From positions 1 to 37,946 of the forward strand of contig NZ_POUA01000028.1 in assembly GCF_003236385.1 (NCBI RefSeq): a DNA stretch of 37,946 bases, read 5' to 3'. Positions within the stretch are counted from its first letter, which is position 1, and each line of letters starts with the position of its first letter. Made by a program: the position numbers and the translations under genes. The DNA is from Spongiactinospora gelatinilytica (GTDB lineage Bacteria; Actinomycetota; Actinomycetes; Streptosporangiales; Streptosporangiaceae). The notes under the pieces are model-generated. The model saw nothing but the letters and a program-made list of their open reading frames with translations. It was not told where the DNA came from and did no database searches. Shown piece after piece: positions 1 through 6,395 of the stretch.

Positions 1-10
1 CTTCAGGGGG

Positions 11-919
11 TTATAGGAGGGGCGCGAACCGGTGGTGCAGCCAGCTCCGGCCCTCCTGGGCAGCGGCCGACCGCGTATTGCGTGTCTCGTCCGGGCCGTA
101 CCTCGCCGCGTGGAGGTTGTGCAGTGTCCAGGTGGCGATCAGCGCGGTGACCTGATCAGGTGGCGCGTCGTCCCATGTGAACACGCCCATGAGCAGCATC
201 TCGGCCTGCTGCGGGGAGTGCCCGGCCTGGATCAGCCGGAGCGCGAACATCACCGGCTCGATAAAGGCGGCACCCCGGGCGATACGAGACCAGTCCAGGA
301 CATAGACCTGCTCGCCATCCTCGCCGTCCGCGAACAAGAGCTTGCTGCGGCGCAGGTCACCATGCAGCAGCATGTCGCCGCAGTCCAGGGCGGCGGGCTT
401 GAGGCCACGTCCGAAGTCCAGGGCGGCGTCATAAAGCTCCCAGTCCGGCAGCTCGGGGTCGTTCAGCATCACCTGGCTACTGAGCAGCAGGCGGTAGATG
501 CTCTCCGACACCGGCGGGATGCTGCGATCGTTGTAGGGGGACATGTCCTCAGCGAGCACGTTCAAGGTTTCGGTCACTGCGGGGATGTCCGGAGAGCCGG
601 GGGTCAGGTCCGGGTGGCGGCCGTCGATGTACTCGAAGATCATCGTCGCCCACCCGTGGTCGTTACTCGACCACACCAGGGAAGGAGTCGGCACCGGCGG
701 CGACGGGATGACTGCCGCGGCCCACTGTTCCCGGACGGCCGACAACGCCGCTGGTTCGAGGGCAGGGCATGCCTTCAGGTAGTAGCAGCCGTACTTGGTG
801 TGCAACAGCGCGGCTGTCCAGGGCGCCCCTGTTGGAAGGGGGATGGCGGTGTGTACGCGCCCGAGATCGGTTTGCGCGTCCTCACGAAGCCTTCGAGGCA
901 GGTCCTGCCAGGTGGTCAC
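11..919 (-). CDS. APH-like phosphotransferase family protein
   Basis: About 302 aa. It resembles the aminoglycoside phosphotransferase/choline kinase fold. The Brenner-type catalytic loop is visible as HGDLRRSK (about residues 186-193), followed by a beta strand and VLDW (about 207-210) in the place of the metal-binding Asp. Family members transfer phosphate from ATP to small-molecule hydroxyls in the cytoplasm; the substrate here is unknown. The usual catalytic-loop Asn (HxDxxxxN) is replaced by Lys193, so activity may be altered or lost. I chose the GTG at 919 because GGAG lies 7 nt upstream; an ATG at 1057 would add 46 low-complexity Pro/Gly/His-rich residues. The gene is preceded by a hairpin-rich non-coding stretch. 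The family is fairly sure; an enzymatic role is uncertain. Confidence 0.7.
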   Translation of the reverse strand: MTTWQDLPRRLREDAQTDLGRVHTAIPLPTGAPWTAALLHTKYGCYYLKACPALEPAALSAVREQWAAAVIPSPPVPTPSLVWSSNDHGWATMIFEYIDGRHPDLTPGSPDIPAVTETLNVLAEDMSPYNDRSIPPVSESIYRLLLSSQVMLNDPELPDWELYDAALDFGRGLKPAALDCGDMLLHGDLRRSKLLFADGEDGEQVYVLDWSRIARGAAFIEPVMFALRLIQAGHSPQQAEMLLMGVFTWDDAPPDQVTALIATWTLHNLHAARYGPDETRNTRSAAAQEGRSWLHHRFAPLL

Positions 920-1092
920 TCGGTCGCTCCATGCGGATGAGGGGTGAGGGGGTGGTGCGTGGCCCCGGGCACGGCCGAGGATGTCGTGCCCGAGACCACG
1001 CGGCGGGTGCTGGCCGGCCGCAGAGGTGCCGCCTTGTGGGTGACCGTCCTCCGACACCGGATCGGGAAGGGCGGCCGGCCAGAGCCAGGGGT

Positions 1093-1136
1093 GGGTGCGG
1101 CCGGGCGGGGGACCTCTACCCGGCCCGGCCGCACCC
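1093..1136. repeat. Perfect 14-bp inverted repeat
   Basis: GGGTGCGGCCGGGC at 1093-1106 is the exact reverse complement of 1123-1136, with a 16-nt loop. An outer GCCAGGG (1084-1090) can alternatively pair with CCCTGGC (1134-1140). It lies in non-coding DNA upstream of the APH-like gene. No T-tract follows on either strand. Confidence 0.8.
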
Positions 1137-1220
1137 TGGCAAGGGCATGGGGTCGCCCGTTCCCCATGCCCGCGCGGCGAAGTGGCGTGGGCTCGCCGCG
1201 CTCCTGGAATGCCGGGGTGG

Positions 1221-1256
1221 CCCGGGCGGGCCGGGGATTTCCCCGGCCCGCCCGGG
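1221..1256. repeat. Perfect 16-bp GC-only hairpin with ATTT loop
   Basis: CCCGGGCGGGCCGGGG at 1221-1236 pairs perfectly with 1241-1256 across a 4-nt loop, ATTT. It is the most stable hairpin in the window. It could stop transcription entering from either side, as actinobacterial terminators often lack a U-tract. A protein-binding or RNA-stability role cannot be excluded. Confidence 0.85.
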
Positions 1257-1360
1257 GGTGCGTACCGGCTGGACCGGAGACGGCCGGTACACGACGCGGC
1301 GTTGGACGCCGCAGGGAGGACACCTGTTCTGTCCCGGCCGCCGCGCGCATGTGGGGGAAT

Positions 1361-1397
1361 GTGGGCGGGCCGGGACTACCGGCTCCGGCCCGCCCAC
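1361..1397. repeat. Perfect 13-bp inverted repeat
   Basis: GTGGGCGGGCCGG at 1361-1373 pairs with 1385-1397 across 11 nt. It shares the GGGCGGGCCGG core with the hairpin at 1221-1256, so the two may be related copies of one element. Confidence 0.8.
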
Positions 1398-1422
1398 CGG
1401 GGGCCCTGCGATCCCCCGTGGT

Positions 1423-1446
1423 ACGGCGCGGCAGCGACCGCGCCGT
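1423..1446 (-). terminator. Hairpin after the small gene ending at 1461
   Basis: ACGGCGCGG (1423-1431) pairs with CCGCGCCGT (1438-1446) over a 6-nt loop, 14 bases past the stop codon. A competing pairing uses GCGCGGCAG (1426-1434) with CTGCCGCGC (1448-1456). Position and stability suggest a U-tract-less terminator. Confidence 0.55.
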
Positions 1447-1460
1447 GCTGCCGCGCCTGC

Positions 1461-1745
1461 TCATGGCGTGGTCACCCACGCGTCCCCGGTCACGATCGTG
1501 GTCACGCCATCCTTACGGTGGGCGGTGACCAGCGTCTCGCCGTAGTCGTAGCCGACGCCGACACGTACCAGATGCGCCAGCCGTACCTGCCCCCGGCCCT
1601 CTGCGCGGGTGGCGAGGGCGTCCAGCATGGCCTTCTCCGCAGCGTCCACGTCGTCGGTCACGCCGCTCGCGCCGGACTCGACCTCCCAGACCACGACCGG
1701 AGGAACGGCGGAGCAGATGGGAGGGTCAAAGAGGAGCTGCGGCAT
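1461..1745 (-). CDS. Small protein of unknown function, copy A of a local paralog pair
   Basis: 94 aa. The ATG at 1745 has GGAGG 6 nt upstream. It is clearly homologous to the product of 2549-2836. Shared blocks are VVWEVESG / LVWDVEAG near the N-terminus, AAEKAMLDALATRAEGRGQVR in the middle, and LVTAHR...TVTGDAW.TTP at the C-terminus. There are no signal peptide, membrane segments or cysteines suggesting a cofactor. It overlaps the upstream gene (1726-2070) by 20 bases, so the two are probably co-transcribed with the methyltransferase fragment at 2070-2273. I do not recognise the family; it looks like a small cytosolic actinobacterial protein. Confidence 0.75.
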   Translation of the reverse strand: MPQLLFDPPICSAVPPVVVWEVESGASGVTDDVDAAEKAMLDALATRAEGRGQVRLAHLVRVGVGYDYGETLVTAHRKDGVTTIVTGDAWVTTP

Positions 1746-2070
1746 GCCGCACCTCCACAAGGGTGGGTGGGCCGGGGTTCAGCAGCGCGTAGTCGGCGGC
1801 CAGCCCTTCGGCCGCGCCGGCCACGGTGCCGCGGTGAACGTAAAACGGGACATCGGGCCGGAGGTGGCGCGGGCTGTGCCACCAGATCCCGTCGTCCTGG
1901 ACGACGGCGACCAGGCCGTGACACACGGGCACCAGCACCCTCTGGTAATCCACGATCAGGGTGACGTCGCGCACCCCTAGGTCGGTGAGCGCCGCGACGA
2001 GCTGCTTGGCGGTCGTGATGACCTTCTCGGATGGCGTGCGCGCCTGGTAAGCGGGCATGAACGGGTCCAT
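1726..2070 (-). CDS. Hypothetical protein, 114 aa
   Basis: Begins with an ATG overlapping the upstream stop (TGATG at 2072-2068), which suggests translational coupling; an internal ATG four codons later is an alternative start. The sequence has ordinary amphipathic character, with a helical N-terminal third (residues about 12-32) and hydrophobic strands such as VTLIVDYQRVLVPV. No domain is recognised and there is no signal peptide or membrane segment. Codon use fits the neighbourhood, so it is probably real. Confidence 0.65.
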   Translation of the reverse strand: MDPFMPAYQARTPSEKVITTAKQLVAALTDLGVRDVTLIVDYQRVLVPVCHGLVAVVQDDGIWWHSPRHLRPDVPFYVHRGTVAGAAEGLAADYALLNPGPPTLVEVRHAAAPL

Positions 2071-2273
2071 CAGCCACGCTCCAGCGGGCCGTAGGCGTTC
2101 AGATCGGCGATGCCGCCGAGAAAGATGGCGTTGCCGACGTCTTCGGCCGGAATGTCCGGGTCCTGGGCGATGCTCGCGTCGCCTATGGCCCGATCGGCAG
2201 GAAGGTTGTCCTTCCCGCCGAGCAAGTAGTCATAAATGCGGGCGACGTTCGGCTGGCTCATATCGAGCGTCAT
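2070..2273 (-). pseudogene. N-terminal fragment of a DUF574-type SAM methyltransferase
   Basis: 67 codons. The start PNVARIYDYLLGGKDNLPADR (residues about 8-28) is the signature N-terminus of the actinobacterial SAM-dependent methyltransferase family DUF574 (Methyltransf_19), whose members are usually about 260-280 aa. After about residue 32 the similarity fades and a stop follows, so the SAM-binding Rossmann region is missing. GGAG lies 6 nt before the ATG, and the stop overlaps the next start, so the fragment may still be translated. I read it as a deletion remnant; a functional short peptide is less likely. Confidence 0.65.
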
Positions 2274-2506
2274 AAGATGCTCCGTCCACAGGGCGGTGGG
2301 GCGGGATGAGAGGCGCGGGCGGATGATGATCCGGGGTGTGGGTCACCCGCCCGCGCGGCGCGGGGGCTACCTACCTCCCGCGCGGCGCGGCACGGCCCAG
2401 GGCGATCCGCGGGACCGCCGCGCAGCAGGGGTGGCGTGGGCGGCGCGGGCAGGGAGCACTCCTCGTACCCGCCCGCGCCAGGCGGGCCCCGGCTGGCCCG
2501 CCGTAC

Positions 2507-2545
2507 GGTACGGCGGCGCCCATGCCCGCGCCACGCCGCCGTACC
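2507..2545 (-). terminator. 12-bp hairpin after paralog B
   Basis: GGTACGGCGGCG (2507-2518) pairs perfectly with 2534-2545 across a 15-nt loop. The stem begins 3 bases past the stop of the gene at 2549-2836. There is no T-tract. The flanking 2340-2505 region has further GC palindromes: a 14-bp direct repeat CCCGCGCGGCGCGG at 2350-2363 and 2377-2390, and GGCGGGCC/GGCCCGCC at 2481-2502. No coding region was seen between 2274 and 2548. Confidence 0.6.
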
Positions 2546-2548
2546 CGA

Positions 2549-2836
2549 TCATGGGGTGTCCTCCCATGCGTCCCCGGCGACAGTGACGGTCTCGCCGCCC
2601 GCCCGGTGCGCGGTGATGAGGGTGGTGCCGTATCGGTAGTCGCCGATGCTTCCGCGAGGCGCGGGCACGAGCCGCGCGTACCGGACACGCCCGCGGCCCT
2701 CCGGATGGGAGCCGAGGGCTTCGAGCATCGCTTTCTCGGCTGCGGCGAGGGAGTCGTTCACACCCCCTCCTCCGCACTCACCCGCCTCCACATCCCATAC
2801 CAGGAGGAGGTCATCGTCGTGAGGAAGCGTGATCAC
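2549..2836 (-). CDS. Small protein of unknown function, copy B of a local paralog pair
   Basis: 95 aa, homologous along most of its length to the product of 1461-1745 (AAEKAMLEAL, EGRGRVRYARLV, TLITAHR, TVAGDAWEDTP). The best start is the GTG at 2836: GAGGAGG sits 7 nt upstream, and the resulting length matches copy A. An ATG at 2860 has no ribosome-binding site and abuts the inverted repeat at 2861-2884. It is transcribed away from the GntR gene and shares its control region, so it is a likely target of that regulator. No functional family is recognised. Confidence 0.75.
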   Translation of the reverse strand: MITLPHDDDLLLVWDVEAGECGGGGVNDSLAAAEKAMLEALGSHPEGRGRVRYARLVPAPRGSIGDYRYGTTLITAHRAGGETVTVAGDAWEDTP

Positions 2837-2860
2837 GGACTGCCCTCCTCGCTCGGGCAT

Positions 2861-2884
2861 CGTATTGGCCCATTGGCCAATACG
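2861..2884. promoter_or_regulatory. Perfect 10-bp inverted repeat, likely GntR operator
   Basis: CGTATTGGCC, then CATT, then GGCCAATACG: a perfect palindrome with a 4-nt centre between the divergent gntR-like gene (2918) and paralog B (start 2836). It is the only AT-containing strong palindrome nearby. GntR-family dimers bind such sites, so autoregulation plus control of paralog B is a natural inference. Confidence 0.65.
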
Positions 2885-2917
2885 GGAAGCAGCCAAAGGA
2901 CATGATGCGATCATGGA

Positions 2918-3328
2918 GTGCCGATCGACCCCGCATCCTACGCGCCGGCCTACCGCCAGATCGCCGATGACCTGCGCGAGCGGATAACGTCTCACGCTCT
3001 ACGTCCGGGCGAGCGACTGCCCGCTGAGGATCGACTTGCGAGCGAGTGGGGCGTCGGCAAGGACACCGTGCGAGACGCCCTACAGGTCCTGCGGGGCGAG
3101 GGCCTGATCCGCACAGTCCGGGGCCAGGGCTCGTATATCCGCGAGCCCGTGCAGCCGGACGTGGAGCGAATAGAGGGCCCGGCGCGTCTCCGAGTGCGGA
3201 TGCCGACGCCAGAAGAGCGGCGGCAATTCCGCATGGACGAGGGCGTGCCGGTGATCGTGCTCGATCGCAACGGAGCCGTCCAGGTATTCCCAGCCGACCG
3301 GGTGGAGATTGAGATCCCGTCGCATTGA
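2918..3328 (+). CDS. GntR-family transcriptional regulator (short)
   Basis: 136 aa. The N-terminal winged helix-turn-helix (about residues 8-72) carries hallmark GntR motifs: YRQIADDLRERI, LRPGERLPAEDRLA, VGKDTVRDALQVL and GLIRTVRGQGSYI. The remaining 60 residues are too short for a UTRA or FCD effector domain, which is usual for small actinobacterial GntR proteins. The GTG at 2918 is the only sensible start; the purine-rich AAAGGA is 17 nt away, so initiation may be weak. The perfect palindrome at 2861-2884 lies just upstream and is the likely operator. Confidence 0.85.
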   Translation: MPIDPASYAPAYRQIADDLRERITSHALRPGERLPAEDRLASEWGVGKDTVRDALQVLRGEGLIRTVRGQGSYIREPVQPDVERIEGPARLRVRMPTPEERRQFRMDEGVPVIVLDRNGAVQVFPADRVEIEIPSH

Positions 3329-3331
3329 GGG

Positions 3332-3565
3332 TCATGTGATCTCTCCGGTGGATTCCTGCTCAGTGAGCAGCCTGTCGAGCTCCCTGGAGGTCTCCGCGTC
3401 CACGCGCATGTCCGGCTCTCGTGTCCCGTGCCAGCCTGTGGGCCGGCAGCGGTCATCGAGACCCCGCCAGATCCGCCACTTCGGGTGGCGGGTCTGGAGC
3501 TGGCCGAGTTCGTCGTCTTCTTCGGCCGGCCAGCCGTGGAGGCTGTCCGTGTTCCGGAAGCTCAT
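3332..3565 (-). CDS. Small hypothetical protein, 77 aa
   Basis: Its core, with HPKWRIWRG and PTGWHGTREP (about residues 27-52), resembles small actinobacterial proteins often encoded beside XRE-type regulators; I know them only as uncharacterised. The C-terminus is acidic and helical (AETSRELDRLLTEQE). It lies 95 bases after the XRE regulator on the same strand and converges on the GntR gene with only 3 bases between the stop codons. No signal peptide or membrane segment. Confidence 0.65.
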   Translation of the reverse strand: MSFRNTDSLHGWPAEEDDELGQLQTRHPKWRIWRGLDDRCRPTGWHGTREPDMRVDAETSRELDRLLTEQESTGEIT

Positions 3566-3660
3566 GCAGGGGACTGTACGCCCGCAGGTGGATCAGGAAC
3601 ACGGACAGCGCGTCAGCTCTCGGTAGCGTTCAGTAGCGTGACCTGGACATGCTGTCCGGG

Positions 3661-4854
3661 TCACATCACCGGATCGAACGCCTGGACGACATTCCGCAGG
3701 GGGCCGGTGATTCGGCTCTTTCGTTCGGCCAAGTCCAGCGCCAGGCTCTTCGCGAATCCTTGATGACGGAACCACTCTGGACTCAGGCTCTGCGCCCGCG
3801 CCGTCACCTCCACCGCGTCATCGACCCGCCGCCGCTCCAGGAGAGAGCGACCGACGTTGAGCAGGTGACGGCCGTGCTGGACCGTGAAGAGACACCCACT
3901 GTCCACGGTGCGGGCGGCCTTGAGGGCGGCCTCTGGTCGGCCCAGCGCGGTCATGATGTGCGCCTGCTGTACCGCCACGTGCGAAGGTCCGAACGACACC
4001 CAGTAGTCGTGCCGGTCCTCCCCTGCGCGGGCGGCACCGGCCGCCGCGGTCCGCAGATAGTCCAGCGCCCGGTCCGCGTCTCCGCGTCCCCCGGCGGCCA
4101 CGGCCGCATGCAGGATCAGGCCACCCCACGCGGTGATCTGCTGCGGTTCTGCCCGGGAGATCGCGATCTCGATCTTGTCGGCCTGCGCGGCGGCGAGGTG
4201 CTCCGCTTCGGTCAGGCGTCCCTGGTGCAGCAGCACCCATGAGTAGGTGCCGTACATGGTGGCCGCCCGCCACTCGTCATCACCATGGCGCGCGGCGTAG
4301 ATCGCGCGCTCTGCGGCGATGGCCGCGGCATCGTCGCGGCCGGTGTGGACCAGGAGGCATGCGGCGAGCTGCCAAGCGTGCGCCAGAGGGCCCGCGGCGG
4401 CGACCAGGTCGGTGGCCTGGAGCTGACGGCAGCGGGCGACAAGATCGGGGAGATCGGCAGCGAGCACCCCGAACTCGCCCGCGAAATATGCGCCATAACA
4501 GCGCTCGACGAGCCGCCACAGCTCCTCGGACGTGGGCGGCTCTCCGTCGTGCGTCGGTGAGAACTCCGGGAGGAGATCGGGGGCGATGACCAGGTCCCGC
4601 ACGGTAAGGACCGTACCGCCGGGCGTGGGGTTGAGGCGGCTGCCCTTCCCGGCGATCATGCCCGGGTCCACGTCGAGCGCCCGCGCCAGCTTCGCCATGC
4701 TGGCCCAGCTCATGCTTTCGCGTACGTCGCGCTCCAGTTTCCCGATCAGGTCGGTCGAGACTCCGGCGGCCTCGGCGAGCTCCGCCTGTGTCAGGCCCCG
4801 TGCGTTGCGGAGGGATCGGAGACGTTGTCCGATGGTCGTGCTAGCGTCGTTCAT
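3661..4854 (-). CDS. XRE-family regulator with long C-terminal helical domain
   Basis: 397 aa. Residues about 7-65 form a Cro/CI-type helix-turn-helix: IGQRLRSLRNARGLTQAELA, then GVSTDLIGKLERD. The C-terminal three quarters are Ala/Arg-rich helices of tetratricopeptide-like character (for example ALDYLRTAAAGAARAGEDRH, SLLERRRVDDAVEVTARA), the usual build of actinobacterial regulators that sense a small peptide or molecule. A polypurine SD region lies just before the ATG. It is 133 bases downstream of the PIMT gene on the same strand, so it may regulate the peptide/PIMT pair. Confidence 0.8.
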   Translation of the reverse strand: MNDASTTIGQRLRSLRNARGLTQAELAEAAGVSTDLIGKLERDVRESMSWASMAKLARALDVDPGMIAGKGSRLNPTPGGTVLTVRDLVIAPDLLPEFSPTHDGEPPTSEELWRLVERCYGAYFAGEFGVLAADLPDLVARCRQLQATDLVAAAGPLAHAWQLAACLLVHTGRDDAAAIAAERAIYAARHGDDEWRAATMYGTYSWVLLHQGRLTEAEHLAAAQADKIEIAISRAEPQQITAWGGLILHAAVAAGGRGDADRALDYLRTAAAGAARAGEDRHDYWVSFGPSHVAVQQAHIMTALGRPEAALKAARTVDSGCLFTVQHGRHLLNVGRSLLERRRVDDAVEVTARAQSLSPEWFRHQGFAKSLALDLAERKSRITGPLRNVVQAFDPVM

Positions 4855-4891
4855 GGCCCTGCCCTTCCTGATGGCTTCGACATCCTCAGGC

Positions 4892-4914
4892 TACGGCGCA
4901 GGGCCCCCGCCGTA
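4892..4914. promoter_or_regulatory. TACGGCG/CGCCGTA inverted repeat upstream of the XRE gene
   Basis: TACGGCG (4892-4898) and CGCCGTA (4908-4914) form a perfect 7-bp inverted repeat 38 bases upstream of the XRE start. The same half-site occurs in the promoter of the peptide gene (6304-6318) with a different spacing. An operator role is conjecture. Confidence 0.3.
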
Positions 4915-4987
4915 CCAGGGATCGTGGAGGTCGGCAGCCGCCTCGCAGGCGCGCGCCTGCGATCACGAAGCCGCCGACGATGAACCC

Positions 4988-6118
4988 CTACCCGATCACC
5001 TGCTGTGGCGTGTCCAGCCACACCTGCTGCCCGTCCGGGCTGACCGTCATCCCGAACCGATCACGCCGCGGCTCGCCCCAGTCCACCCACCGGAAGTAGG
5101 CATCCACCGCCTCGTCCCACACCGGGCGGTCCCCGAGCTGGTACACCGGGAACTCCTCCGCGCCGGCCTTGTAGGTGACGGCCGCCCACTGACTCGGCGT
5201 CTCGGTATCGACCACCCACAGCCGATACCCATCGTCGTCGTCCTCGACGAAAGCACGCAGGCCGGTGATCGCCGCTATGGCCAGGTCCGCGCCGGGCGGG
5301 GCGTTGCCGATGGTTCGTGGGTCGATCCTGGTGGTCCTCCGCTGGCCGGTGCCGTCGTCTTTGTGCCAGCCGGGCATGCGCTGGGAGCGCATGAGCATGT
5401 AGGAGGCGAAGCCGGGGAACCGGCCATGCGCGATGCCGTCCGGGAGAACGACGAGCCGCAGGGTGTGGTTGGTGCCGAATTCCGGGCACCACGGCAGGAC
5501 AATCACCCCGCCCGGCCGGGTCTGCTCGACCCAGGCGTACGGCACCTGGCGGATGCCGCAGGTGACATGCACCCGATCGAACGGCGCGCGATCCGGTGCG
5601 CCCTTGGTGCCGTCTCCGACGACCAGGTGCGGCGTGTGGCCGGCGGCGGACAGGTTCTTCGCGGCCTGCTCGGCCACCGCCGCGTCCACCTCGATGCTGG
5701 TGACGTTCTGCTCACCGACGAGGTGGGACAGCAGGGCGGCGGTCCACCCGGTGCCCGTGCCTATCTCCAGCACCCGGTGCCCAAGTTCCAGCTCGAGCCG
5801 CTGGAGAAGGTCGGCGACGGTGCTGGGTGCCGAAGCCGATGAGGTGTAGTCGCCCGACAGGCTTTTCAGGTCGGTGGTGCCGTCGTCGAGCTGGGTGACG
5901 ATGCTGGTGTCGGAGTAGACGGCGTCCCACCACCCGTCCGGGTCGGTGTCGCGGTCGATCAGATGGGGGCGCGGTCGTGAGACGAGCCCGACCGGCGGAA
6001 TGAACTGGTCTCGTGGCACGGCACGGACCGCGGCTTTGACGCGGTCGCCGATATCTCCTTCCGGGTCGAGGCTCGCGATCAGGTGCTCCATGCGTTGACC
6101 GGTCCTGGCGTCGCTCAT
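4988..6118 (-). CDS. PIMT-like O-methyltransferase, RiPP-associated (imiditide type)
   Basis: 376 aa. The N-terminal half is a protein-L-isoaspartate O-methyltransferase fold: VRAVPRDQFIP (about 32-41), a substrate loop with SSASAPS (93-99), SAM motif I VLEIGTGTGWTAAL (116-129), an acidic residue ending the next strand in SIEVD (141-145), and a glycine-rich VVGDG (166-170). A housekeeping PIMT has about 210-220 residues; here about 150 are added, ending with DRFGMTVSPDGQQVWLDTP (353-371). A C-terminal extension of this kind marks PIMT homologs in RiPP clusters, which methylate an Asp side chain that then cyclises to aspartimide. The start overlaps the stop of the 48-aa peptide gene (ATGA). 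No ATP-grasp or lanthionine enzyme is nearby, which favours an imiditide over a graspetide or lanthipeptide. Confidence 0.8.
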   Translation of the reverse strand: MSDARTGQRMEHLIASLDPEGDIGDRVKAAVRAVPRDQFIPPVGLVSRPRPHLIDRDTDPDGWWDAVYSDTSIVTQLDDGTTDLKSLSGDYTSSASAPSTVADLLQRLELELGHRVLEIGTGTGWTAALLSHLVGEQNVTSIEVDAAVAEQAAKNLSAAGHTPHLVVGDGTKGAPDRAPFDRVHVTCGIRQVPYAWVEQTRPGGVIVLPWCPEFGTNHTLRLVVLPDGIAHGRFPGFASYMLMRSQRMPGWHKDDGTGQRRTTRIDPRTIGNAPPGADLAIAAITGLRAFVEDDDDGYRLWVVDTETPSQWAAVTYKAGAEEFPVYQLGDRPVWDEAVDAYFRWVDWGEPRRDRFGMTVSPDGQQVWLDTPQQVIG

Positions 6119-6261
6119 TTCTTACCGTCGCCGCCCTTCCCATGCTTTCCGGTGCCCGTGCGGTTCTCGTCGTCGTTGCTTCCGGTCCCTCCCGATTTCG
6201 GGTCAAGGGGCTCGTCTTTCGGGCTGTCCGGGTCCTCATGCGCGCCGTACTGGGGGTTCAT
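6115..6261 (-). CDS. Candidate imiditide (aspartimide RiPP) precursor peptide, 48 aa
   Basis: The ATG at 6261 is preceded by GAGGAGG with an 8-nt spacer, and the stop overlaps the methyltransferase start by 4 bp (ATGA), so the two are translationally coupled. The first half is acidic and proline-rich (HEDPDSPKDEPLDP, residues 8-21); the C-terminus is basic and glycine-rich (KHGKGGDGKK, 39-48). There are no Cys residues, so a lanthipeptide is unlikely. Asp45-Gly46 is the only Asp-Gly pair and the chemically easiest place for an aspartimide. The charge segregation fits charge-based recognition by the enzyme. Assignment rests on context and composition; I did not recognise a named precursor family. 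Confidence 0.65.
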   Translation of the reverse strand: MNPQYGAHEDPDSPKDEPLDPKSGGTGSNDDENRTGTGKHGKGGDGKK

Positions 6262-6299
6262 CTCGAGGACCTCCTCGCCTAGGTTTGTTGCCTAGCGTG

Positions 6300-6328
6300 A
6301 CAGTACGGCTACGCCGTAAGCCCGACAA
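6300..6328 (-). promoter_or_regulatory. Promoter of the peptide/PIMT operon with internal palindrome
   Basis: On the minus strand, TTGTCG (6328-6323) and TACTGT (6305-6300) are separated by exactly 17 nt, a good sigma-70-type match. The expected start near 6293 leaves a leader of about 32 nt before the ATG. A palindrome, TACGGC-TAC-GCCGTA (6304-6318), fills the spacer and overlaps the -10 box, a position where a repressor would block polymerase. Confidence 0.5.
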
Positions 6329-6383
6329 TGGCTTTCGCGTAACGACCCCTGCACCTGTGAGGAACGATGTCATGCGGGCCTCG

Positions 6384-6389
6384 TATCCT
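6384..6389 (+). promoter_or_regulatory. -10 box for a leaderless transcript
   Basis: TATCCT ends 6 nt before the ATG at 6396, so transcription would begin at or next to the start codon. No ribosome-binding site is present, which supports leaderless translation, common in actinobacteria. A clear -35 box was not seen. Confidence 0.5.
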
Positions 6390-6395
6390 GTCCGC

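Larger units (their letters stand above)
920..1460. other. GC-rich non-coding stretch with four strong inverted repeats
   Basis: About 540 bases between the APH-like gene and the small gene ending at 1461, with no convincing coding region. Open frames here are products of high GC. It holds at least four perfect GC-rich inverted repeats (1093-1136, 1221-1256, 1361-1397, 1423-1446), listed separately. The APH-like gene's own promoter must lie in its left part, but I could not pick out clear -10/-35 boxes. Confidence 0.6.

Noticed and set aside
4988-6261. Graspetide, lanthipeptide (FxLD) or lasso cluster
   Set aside because: A PIMT also occurs in these classes, but there is no ATP-grasp, lanthionine or lasso enzyme within the window and the peptide lacks Cys. 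A remote partner outside the window cannot be excluded.
6285-6395. 37-codon N-terminal extension of the 63-aa plus-strand gene
   Set aside because: It would run through the divergent promoter area, has no ribosome-binding site, and the -10 box at 6384 fits a leaderless start at 6396.
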